Source: Trueperaceae bacterium (GTDB lineage Bacteria; Deinococcota; Deinococci; Deinococcales; Trueperaceae). Taken from it: a stretch of DNA of 10,871 bases. The notes under the pieces were generated by a model that had not been told where the DNA came from, made no database searches, and worked only from the letters and a program-made list of their open reading frames with translations. Positions 1-4,603 of the stretch are shown here, in pieces. The position numbers and the translations under genes are program-made. The stretch covers positions 1-10,871 of the forward strand of contig SKSV01000436.1 in NCBI GenBank assembly GCA_007122815.1, read 5' to 3'. The first letter of the stretch is position 1, and each line of letters begins with the position of its first letter.

Positions 1-486
1 GTCCGGGGGGACCCCGAGATCCTCATCGGGCTGCGGCTGATGCCAGGTGACGCGTGGATGCTCACGGCGGTCCCGTGCTGGGCGGTGTACTCCGTGCTGC
101 TGCGACGGAGTCCAGAAGGAGTGCCGCAGTCGGTTGTCGTAGCGGCGACGAGCCTGCTTGCGGCGTCGCTGCTGCTGCCGTTGGCTGCCTGGCGGCTGGC
201 GGCTGGCGAAACAATCGAGCTGACGCCTACCACCTTGGCGGGCGTGCTCTACATCGGCGTGATCGCGGCCGCGGTCGGCTTCGTGTTCTGGAACCGCGGC
301 GTGGCGACCGTCGGCCCGACTCGAGCGGGGGTGTTCCTGCACTTGATACCCTTGTTCGCGGCGCTCCTGGCGATGACCTTCCTCGGAGAGCAGCTGGCGC
401 CGTACCACCTGGTCGGCGCGGTCCTCGTCGTGAGCGGGGTGGTGCTCACGAGCTGGCGAGTAACGTATCGGCAAGCTGGCGCGTGA
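1..486 (+). CDS. DMT-superfamily (EamA) transporter, C-terminal half
   Basis: The reading frame is open from the first base, so the 5' end lies outside the window; 161 codons remain, ending in TGA at 484-486. The visible part is the second EamA repeat of a drug/metabolite transporter, an inner-membrane exporter of roughly 300 residues with ten helices in two repeats. Family hallmarks are seen: a start like GDAWMLTAVPCWAVYSVLLRR shifted by one helix (first residues GDAWMLTAVPCW), several hydrophobic segments, and near the end the typical IPLFAALLAMTFLGEQL followed by a glycine-rich last helix (HLVGAVLVVSGVVL). The internal ATG at codon 14 is not the real start, because upstream codons encode sequence that fits the family. 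Substrate cannot be told; EamA proteins export amino acids, metabolites or drugs. A MarR-type regulator follows 195 nt downstream on the same strand and could control it, but nothing in the sequence proves this. Confidence 0.85.
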   Translation, partial: VRGDPEILIGLRLMPGDAWMLTAVPCWAVYSVLLRRSPEGVPQSVVVAATSLLAASLLLPLAAWRLAAGETIELTPTTLAGVLYIGVIAAAVGFVFWNRGVATVGPTRAGVFLHLIPLFAALLAMTFLGEQLAPYHLVGAVLVVSGVVLTSWRVTYRQAGA

Positions 487-490
487 CGAC

Positions 491-532
491 GGCCGGTCCC
501 AGGGCCCACCGGCCCAGACTTGTATCCTTTCT
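491..532 (+). terminator. Probable intrinsic terminator after the EamA gene
   Basis: Four bases after the stop codon, GGCCGGT at 491-497 and ACCGGCC at 508-514 form a perfect 7-bp stem with a 10-nt loop. A T-rich stretch follows (519-532, with runs TTGTAT and TTTCTT), the most T-rich piece in this GC-rich neighbourhood. Position and shape fit a rho-independent terminator, although the T tract is interrupted. Confidence 0.5.
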
Positions 533-667
533 TGCGAGCGGCAGGGACACAGCTCGGGCGGGTGCGCACCTTTCGCGGCGGGCACGAAATCTTCGCCCGC
601 ACCGGACTTCCTGCTCAGCTAGTGTACAAGAGTGTCCCCGGCACGGTCCTTTGCCCTGCCCAGCGCG

Positions 668-673
668 TAGCAT
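668..673 (+). promoter_or_regulatory. -10 element (TAGCAT) of the MarR gene
   Basis: TAGCAT preceded by G lies 8 nt before the ATG at 682. No TTGACA-like -35 is visible at 16-18 bp. A transcript from here would have almost no leader. A GAGG sits at 674-677, only 4 nt from the ATG, so a weak Shine-Dalgarno cannot be ruled out. Confidence 0.45.
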
Positions 674-681
674 GAGGCTCT

Positions 682-1131
682 ATGGCCGCACCCACTTCGA
701 ACACCAACGACCTCCTCGAACTGTTTCGCGTGGTGCTACAAGCTGCCCGGGACACCGATCGCCTCCTCAACCTGTGGCTCGAGAAGGAGCTCAGGTTGAC
801 CATGCAAGACCTCTCCGTCTTACAGAGCATCGCCGTTGGGGTGGAGTACCCCACCGACATCGCCGCCCGCCTCAACCAGGCGTCGCCCACGGTCTCGCAC
901 GTGATAAGCCGGCTAGTCGGTCGTGGTCTGATCGAACGGGAGCGCGGATCGGACGACGGCCGCAAGCGCCGTTTGCTCCTCACCAAGAAGGGCCGCACCG
1001 CGCTGGACAAGGCTCACGAGGCGATCGAGAAGTCGATGGAGGACGGTCACTTCCGGCTCACCGACAAGGACGTAGCGCGCACCCAGCGGGCTCTAGAGAA
1101 GTACATGAAGGTGATGCGCTTCGGCGCCTGA
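682..1131 (+). CDS. MarR-family transcriptional regulator
   Basis: A 149-residue protein, the normal length for a MarR winged-helix repressor. The N-terminal helix (about 8-35) and the C-terminal helix (about 125-146) are the usual dimerisation parts. The DNA-binding domain is in the middle: a helix-turn-helix at about 55-80 (PTDIAARLNQASPTVSHVIS then RLVGRGLIER) and the charged wing GSDDGRKRRLLLTKKGR at about 89-105, which contains the family's conserved D-x-R pattern. MarR proteins bind palindromic operators as dimers and release DNA on binding a small phenolic or other ligand, or on cysteine oxidation; this one has no cysteine, so a redox switch is unlikely. The ATG at 682 is chosen because it gives the standard N-terminus and follows a G-TANNNT element. 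Its target is unknown; the upstream EamA exporter and its own promoter are the natural candidates. Confidence 0.92.
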   Translation: MAAPTSNTNDLLELFRVVLQAARDTDRLLNLWLEKELRLTMQDLSVLQSIAVGVEYPTDIAARLNQASPTVSHVISRLVGRGLIERERGSDDGRKRRLLLTKKGRTALDKAHEAIEKSMEDGHFRLTDKDVARTQRALEKYMKVMRFGA

Positions 1132-1139
1132 ACGTTTCA

Positions 1140-1173
1140 GCGAGCCCGCGGCGTACCTCCGCCGCGGGCTCGC
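1140..1173. terminator. Shared bidirectional hairpin between MarR gene and cueP
   Basis: A perfect 14-bp inverted repeat (1140-1153 with 1160-1173, arm GCGAGCCCGCGGCG) with a 6-nt loop lies between two convergent genes, 8 nt after the MarR stop and 11 nt after the cueP stop. It would be a very stable RNA hairpin on either strand. No U tract follows on either side, so it may end transcripts with help or simply protect 3' ends. Confidence 0.7.
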
Positions 1174-1184
1174 CGCGGGCGCCG

Positions 1185-1751
1185 TCAGCGCTCGACGCGC
1201 GCGAGTTGCAGCGTGGTGATGCAAGTCCAGCTGTCGTCGTGAGTGCCGACGACACCGACGGTCCGGTAGTCCCCGGTCTCGAAGGTGAGTTCGACGCTGT
1301 GGCCCCGCGGTAGCCAGAGGTCGATGAAGCCGTTCGCCATCGTCCGCATCTCCTGATCGATCACGACGGTGCCATCGCCGAGCTCAGCCCTCACGTGGAA
1401 CGGCTCGTCGACGAGCTCGCCCTGGCAGCCCGACATGAAGTGGGTGGCGCAGGGATGCGTGTGGACCAGGAACGGCGCAACTGACACCAGCATCTCGTCC
1501 TCAGGAAGGGGCACCTCGACTGTCGCGCCGTCCGGGAACTCGAAGTGCACGGCCTGCGGCGTAGCGAAGCTCGTCACCGGCTGGCCCTTCCAGGCGTTGG
1601 CCAGGTCCATGGCCTGATAGGCGTCCAACCCTCTCAAGGCGTCGGGTGAGGGAGCTTGGGCCTGTGCGCTCGAGAGGATGAAGGTCACAGCGAGCAACGC
1701 GCTGAGCACGAGGGCGCGGGAAGCCGTCCGGTGTTCAAGGTGGGTTCGCAT
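1185..1751 (-). CDS. cueP: CueP-family periplasmic copper-binding protein
   Basis: A 188-residue secreted protein. A signal peptide is visible: a basic start (residues 1-12), a hydrophobic core ALVLSALLAVTFIL, and a likely cleavage after SSAQA near residue 31. The mature part matches CueP: PLPEDEMLVSVAPFLVHTHP, then C101-x7-C109 within HPCATHFMSGCQGE, then ANGFIDLWLPR, and a third cysteine C177 in TCITTLQL near the end. The cysteine spacings (8 and 68) are the same as those of the three copper-site cysteines of Salmonella CueP (C96, C104, C172, as I recall them). CueP binds copper in the periplasm, helps copper tolerance, and has been linked to copper supply for periplasmic superoxide dismutase. 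The gene is monocistronic, convergent with the MarR gene and divergent from an MFS transporter. No metal-responsive regulator is present in the window. The family is seen directly; copper as the metal follows from the family. Confidence 0.87.
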   Translation of the reverse strand: MRTHLEHRTASRALVLSALLAVTFILSSAQAQAPSPDALRGLDAYQAMDLANAWKGQPVTSFATPQAVHFEFPDGATVEVPLPEDEMLVSVAPFLVHTHPCATHFMSGCQGELVDEPFHVRAELGDGTVVIDQEMRTMANGFIDLWLPRGHSVELTFETGDYRTVGVVGTHDDSWTCITTLQLARVER

Positions 1752-1756
1752 GGCTC

Positions 1757-1762
1757 AGGCTA
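1757..1762 (-). promoter_or_regulatory. -10 element (TAGCCT) of cueP
   Basis: On the minus strand TAGCCT, preceded by G, lies 5 nt before the cueP ATG. This would place the transcription start at or next to the A of ATG. A GGAGG occurs at 1769-1765, but it is 13 nt from the start codon and so too far for a normal Shine-Dalgarno. No good -35 is seen at 16-18 bp. Confidence 0.45.
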
Positions 1763-1794
1763 CGCCTCCGCCCTTCAGGCCCGGTTGGCGCCGC

Positions 1795-1817
1795 GTCAAG
1801 CTGGTGTCAAGGTGGCC
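1795..1817. promoter_or_regulatory. 11-bp-period direct repeat in the cueP/MFS divergent region
   Basis: GTCAAGCTGGT (1795-1805) is followed directly by GTCAAGGTGGC (1806-1816), identical at 9 of 11 positions. A one-turn period on one face of the helix is how PhoB/OmpR-type response regulators bind. It may be an activator site for either gene. The regulator is unknown. Confidence 0.4.
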
Positions 1818-1835
1818 GGGACGGACGTCCCGGCC
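1814..1835. promoter_or_regulatory. Perfect 10-bp inverted repeat, candidate operator
   Basis: GGCCGGGACG at 1814-1823 is mirrored exactly by CGTCCCGGCC at 1826-1835, with a 2-bp centre. The right arm ends one base before the predicted -35 of the MFS gene (1836-1841). A dimeric regulator bound here would touch that promoter. The 2-nt centre is too tight for a good RNA hairpin, and the site lies upstream of the predicted start of transcription, so a DNA operator is the better reading. Confidence 0.5.
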
Positions 1836-1864
1836 CTGACCTCGCTGTCAGCCGGAGGTAGACT
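1836..1864 (+). promoter_or_regulatory. Promoter of the MFS transporter gene
   Basis: A -35-like CTGACC (1836-1841; 4 of 6 to TTGACA) and a -10 TAGACT (1859-1864), preceded by G, are separated by exactly 17 bp. The -10 ends 9 nt before the ATG at 1874, so the mRNA should have a leader of only a few bases. GGAGG at 1854-1858 is 15 nt from the ATG and would not be in the transcript. Confidence 0.55.
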
Positions 1865-1873
1865 CGCTGCCGC

Positions 1874-3307
1874 ATGAGTGAACCGCGCGTAGACCCCTCG
1901 CAGCTGCCCGCCGAGGCGCTGCGCGCACCAGCGCCTCCCGGCGCCGAGGTACCGCCGGGTGCGATAGTCAGCGTCGACTACCTGCCCGAAGACGTGCTGA
2001 AGCAGGTCCGCCGGACCATGCGCCTGTCGGTGATCGAGGGGAGCCTCACGCAGGTCTTCCTCAACTGGACCTCGGGCGCGGTGCTGATCGGCTACATGCT
2101 CCACATCGGCGCCAGCCCGGCCGAGATCGCGCTGGTCGGCTCGGTGCCGTTGCTCGCCCAGGTGGCCTCTCCAGGTGCCGCCTACCTCGCGGCCGTGCTC
2201 GGGCGCCGGAAGCTGCTGACCGTTCTCCTGGCGCTGGTGTCGCGGTCGAGTTGGCTGCTCGCCGCCGCTCTGCCGGCGCTACCGATCCCGGTGGCGGCGC
2301 AGACGCCGTTCATGGTGGCGCTGGTGCTCGTGGCCAGCTTCTTCCTGGCCAGCAACGGCACGCTCTGGACGGCGTGGATGGGTGACGTAGTGCCCGAACG
2401 ACAGCGTGGACGTTACTTCGGTCTGCGCACGGGCGTGACCGGAGTCGTCGGAGTGTGCGCGAACCTGCTCGCGGGTTGGTGGCTGGACCGCGTGGGGGCG
2501 CCGCTGTCCTTCCAGGTGGTGCTCGTGGTCGCGGTCGCCACCGCGCTCGTCGGCGTTTGGATCTACACCCGGCAGTACGACCCGCCCACCACCCGCGAGC
2601 GGCTGGCCTGGCGCGATGTGGTGCGAGCTCCGCTGGCCGACAGTGGCTTCCGACGCTTCCTCGCGTTCGCCGTCTACTGGACGTTCGTGGTGCTCCTGGC
2701 CTCTCCCTTCGTGTTCCCGTACTTCCTCGACGAGCTGCGGCTGAGCTTCACCCAGGTCGCCGTGTGGTCGACCATCGCCGCGGTGACCTCGATGCTCACG
2801 ACCGTCGCCTGGGGGCGTGTGGCGGACCGCGTCGGCAACAAGGCCGTGCTCGCGATCGGCACCTTCGTCGCCGGCGCCCTGCTGCCTGCGAGCTGGATAC
2901 TCGCCGGCGCGACGGGCTGGCTCGGCTTCATCTGGGTGTCCGCGGTGATGGACGCGCTCGCGTGGGGAGCTATCGGACCCGCCATGTTCAACCTCGCGCT
3001 GGTCTCGGCTCCGCGCCGGAACAGGGTGGTGTTCATCGCCATGTGGAGCCTCACCACCGGGCTGGCTGGCTTCGTGGGCGGGGCCCTGTCGGGACCGCTC
3101 CTACTCGCCTTCCAGTGGCTGACGAGCGCTGCAGGTGGCGAGGGTTGGACGGCGTACGCGTGCTTGTTCGCCCTCTCGGGAGTGCTGCGAGCCTTCGCCT
3201 GGGTCCTCTTGCGTCGCGTGCCCGAGGCCAACGCCTGGCGGACCCGCGAGTTACTGCGCAGCATGCGTACGGGGTGGAAGGGGGCGGGTTTCCCCTGGCG
3301 CTCGTGA
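1874..3307 (+). CDS. MFS transporter, 12 transmembrane helices
   Basis: A 477-residue inner-membrane protein. After a Pro/Ala-rich cytoplasmic start of about 50 residues there are about twelve hydrophobic segments, near 55-77, 84-108, 114-134, 143-163, 184-204, 211-231, 262-284, 291-312, 323-345, 350-372, 385-412 and 425-447. A motif-A-like loop is seen at 314-323 (GRVADRVGNK) between helices 8 and 9, and a PERQRGRYFGLR segment at about 174-185 links helices 4 and 5, as in many MFS_1 carriers. Major facilitator proteins move small solutes by proton coupling or as uniporters; the substrate cannot be inferred. It is divergent from cueP and shares its 122-bp control region, which suggests but does not prove common regulation, for example efflux together with copper defence. 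It ends in TGATCA, where its TGA abuts the stop codon of the opposing gene. The start is supported by the promoter spacing. Confidence 0.88.
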   Translation: MSEPRVDPSQLPAEALRAPAPPGAEVPPGAIVSVDYLPEDVLKQVRRTMRLSVIEGSLTQVFLNWTSGAVLIGYMLHIGASPAEIALVGSVPLLAQVASPGAAYLAAVLGRRKLLTVLLALVSRSSWLLAAALPALPIPVAAQTPFMVALVLVASFFLASNGTLWTAWMGDVVPERQRGRYFGLRTGVTGVVGVCANLLAGWWLDRVGAPLSFQVVLVVAVATALVGVWIYTRQYDPPTTRERLAWRDVVRAPLADSGFRRFLAFAVYWTFVVLLASPFVFPYFLDELRLSFTQVAVWSTIAAVTSMLTTVAWGRVADRVGNKAVLAIGTFVAGALLPASWILAGATGWLGFIWVSAVMDALAWGAIGPAMFNLALVSAPRRNRVVFIAMWSLTTGLAGFVGGALSGPLLLAFQWLTSAAGGEGWTAYACLFALSGVLRAFAWVLLRRVPEANAWRTRELLRSMRTGWKGAGFPWRS

Positions 3308-3913
3308 TCAGGTACCGGCCTGACGCAGTCCCGCCTCCGTGAGGAGCCAGCGCACCGCGACGTCGTGCCTGTCAGTCGGCAGGCGAGACACCACCAACGC
3401 CTCGCGCGTCACCCCGACGGTGGCGGTGCTTGCAGGGATGAGCGGGAGGAGGCGGTCGTAGTAGCCGCGGCCGTACCCCAAGCGAGCCCCGCGCGCGTCG
3501 AAGCATAGGCCCGGCACGAGCGCGACCTCTATGCCGTCGAGGTCCACCAGGGGAGCGTCTGCCCGCGGCTGGGGGAAGCCGAGCGGGTGCCTCTCGAGAG
3601 CGTCCGTGCGCAGCTCGTGCACGCGCAGCGGCCCGCCTCCTGCGGGCGTTCGCGTGGTGACTAGGCTCGGGCCTTCGGGCTCGTACAGGAGCCCGCCAAC
3701 GAGTGGGTCGACCTCGCTGCCGAAAGCCAGGTACACGAGCGCCACGCGTGCCTCGCGCCAGATCGGCCACGAGCGCAGCGTCATCGAGACGGCGGCGTCC
3801 ACACTGCGCTGGGGGTCCGTCTCGGCAAGCGCACGGCGTAGCGCCCGGGCCCAACGGCGCCAGGCGGCCTTGCCCGCGCCGTAGGACGGAGGCTCTGTGG
3901 TGGGACCGCGCAC
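3308..3913 (-). CDS. 5-formyltetrahydrofolate cyclo-ligase (MTHFS)
   Basis: This enzyme uses ATP to turn 5-formyltetrahydrofolate into 5,10-methenyltetrahydrofolate, returning the inhibitory folate to one-carbon metabolism in the cytoplasm. Family marks in order: the basic start KAAWRRWARALRRAL, the ALVYLAFGSEVDPL strand and loop, the HPLGFPQP segment, the diagnostic ALVPGLCFDARGARLGYGRG followed by YYDRLL (glycine-rich ATP/folate loop), and LPTDRHDVAVRWLLTE at the end. I place the start at the GTG at 3913, giving 201 residues, the usual size, with TACGCT 9 nt upstream. The frame stays open to an ATG at 4021 (237 residues). The extra 36 residues have no family-like features, although a TATCGT lies 11 nt before that ATG, so the longer form is possible. 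Its stop codon abuts that of the MFS gene with no gap. Confidence 0.88.
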   Translation of the reverse strand: MRGPTTEPPSYGAGKAAWRRWARALRRALAETDPQRSVDAAVSMTLRSWPIWREARVALVYLAFGSEVDPLVGGLLYEPEGPSLVTTRTPAGGGPLRVHELRTDALERHPLGFPQPRADAPLVDLDGIEVALVPGLCFDARGARLGYGRGYYDRLLPLIPASTATVGVTREALVVSRLPTDRHDVAVRWLLTEAGLRQAGT

Positions 3914-3922
3914 GACGCAGCG

Positions 3923-3928
3923 AGCGTA
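3923..3928 (-). promoter_or_regulatory. -10 element (TACGCT) of the cyclo-ligase gene
   Basis: On the minus strand TACGCT, preceded by G, lies 9 nt before the GTG at 3913. This is the same layout as at the other starts in the window and is one reason for preferring that start. No clear -35 is seen. Confidence 0.4.
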
Positions 3929-4034
3929 CCCGCTCGTCAGCTGCGCGGCCGTGACGGTCGGCCTCGAGGCCGGCTCGATCAGCGGTGCGCCCCCACAGTC
4001 GGCCGGACGACCGCCCACCATGCGCGTGAGGGAC

Positions 4035-4040
4035 GATACT
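4035..4040 (+). promoter_or_regulatory. -10 element (GATACT) of the OsmC-family gene
   Basis: GATACT matches TATAAT at four of six positions and ends 5 nt before the ATG at 4046, placing the transcription start at about the start codon. It departs from the G-TANNNT pattern of the other genes. The same bases read on the minus strand give TATCGT (4038-4033), so two divergent promoters may overlap here. No Shine-Dalgarno is visible. Confidence 0.4.
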
Positions 4041-4045
4041 CACTC

Positions 4046-4564
4046 ATGTCCAGCACAGAGACGGTCCTCCACCACCTCGTCGGTAAGCGCTTCGTCGGGT
4101 GCGCGCCCGGCGGCACGCGCGTGATGATCGACGGTGAGTCCTCCCACAAGACCGGCATGGGCCCCATGCAACTCGTTCTCAACGCCGTCGCAGCTTGCGC
4201 CGCGTACGACGTCGTAGAGATGCTGAGGAAGCGCAAGTTGACCATCCGCGCCTACCGGGTGGAGGTGGTGGGTGAGCGGCGAGACGGTACTCCCTCTCCT
4301 CTAGTCAAGGTGCTGACGCGTCACGTGTTAGACGTGCCGGGGCTCGACCAGCGCACCGCTGACCGCTTCGTGGAACTCGCCGTGACGAAGTACTGCTCAG
4401 TGGCCAGCAGCCTCAACGCGGAACAGCTCTACGAGGCCGTGCTGGAGACGAGCGACAGCAGTCCCCCTGACGAAGGCGCCGAGGGCTTCTCCGATGCAGA
4501 TGCCGCTGCGGCGGCTGCGGGTCCGGTGGGTCCGCCCACCGAGGAGTCTACGGCCGATGGTTGA
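4046..4564 (+). CDS. OsmC/Ohr-family protein with acidic, Ala/Pro-rich tail
   Basis: Residues 1-135 form a complete OsmC domain. OsmC/Ohr proteins are thiol peroxidases that reduce organic hydroperoxides with a pair of cysteines. Both are present: C51 in GPMQLVLNAVAACAAYDVVEML (C51 in LNAVAACAAYD) and C117 in TKYCSVASSL. The order and the long helix after C51 are those of the YhfA-like branch, whose peroxidase activity is less certain than that of true Ohr. After the domain there are about 36 residues (137-172) rich in Asp, Glu, Ala, Pro and Gly, including a run of six alanines; this tail is not part of the family and is probably disordered. The gene is divergent from the folate gene and lies 39 nt upstream of ppk1 on the same strand, so read-through into ppk1 is likely even though ppk1 has its own -10. 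A role in oxidative-stress defence is an inference from the family. Confidence 0.85.
   Translation: MSSTETVLHHLVGKRFVGCAPGGTRVMIDGESSHKTGMGPMQLVLNAVAACAAYDVVEMLRKRKLTIRAYRVEVVGERRDGTPSPLVKVLTRHVLDVPGLDQRTADRFVELAVTKYCSVASSLNAEQLYEAVLETSDSSPPDEGAEGFSDADAAAAAAGPVGPPTEESTADG
4524..4541 (+). terminator. Stable hairpin with TCCG tetraloop at the 3' end of the OsmC gene
   Basis: CGGTGGG (4524-4530) and CCCACCG (4535-4541) form a perfect 7-bp stem closed by TCCG, an UNCG-type tetraloop in RNA. It lies inside the coding region, 20 nt before the stop codon, within the odd tail, and 62 nt before ppk1. No U tract follows, so attenuation or mRNA processing is as likely as termination. Confidence 0.3.
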
Positions 4565-4586
4565 TCCCGCCACGCGTCGTTCTCGC

Positions 4587-4595
4587 TGGTAGGCT
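4587..4595 (+). promoter_or_regulatory. Extended -10 promoter (TGG-TAGGCT) of ppk1
   Basis: TAGGCT at 4590-4595 is directly preceded by TGG (4587-4589), which is an extended -10 (TGn) and can make up for the missing -35. It ends 8 nt before the GTG start at 4604. The transcript would be leaderless or nearly so, and there is no purine-rich Shine-Dalgarno at the right distance. Confidence 0.5.
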
Positions 4596-4603
4596 GACCA
4601 AGA

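Larger units (their letters stand above)
487..681. other. Intergenic region upstream of the MarR gene
   Basis: This 195-bp gap holds the terminator described at 491-532. It also holds a perfect 10-bp palindrome GGTGCGCACC at 561-570, a spaced inverted repeat TTTCG (571-575) / CGAAA (585-589), a 6-bp stem GCGGGC (578-583) / GCCCGC (595-600), and the -10-like element just before the MarR start. The small symmetrical sites cluster within about 40 bp and could include an operator for autoregulation, which is common for MarR proteins. None is long enough to call. No gene is seen here. Confidence 0.35.

Noticed and set aside
519..630. CTTGTA (519-524) and TACAAG (625-630) as a spaced operator
   Set aside because: Six-base arms about 100 bp apart are expected by chance in a gap of this size.
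54..1313. A 419-codon plus-strand frame across the EamA gene, the MarR gene and part of cueP
   Set aside because: It overlaps three recognisable genes in other frames or on the other strand, and its product is Arg/Ala/Gly-rich without family features.
1805..1810. TTGACA on the minus strand as the cueP -35
   Set aside because: The hexamer is perfect, but the base 17 bp downstream begins CAACCG, which is no -10, and it is 42 bp from the TAGCCT element. It is better explained as part of the direct repeat.
3372..4043. A 223-codon minus-strand frame overlapping the folate cyclo-ligase gene
   Set aside because: The other frame encodes a clear cyclo-ligase. This one has an Arg/Ala-rich product typical of a shifted frame.
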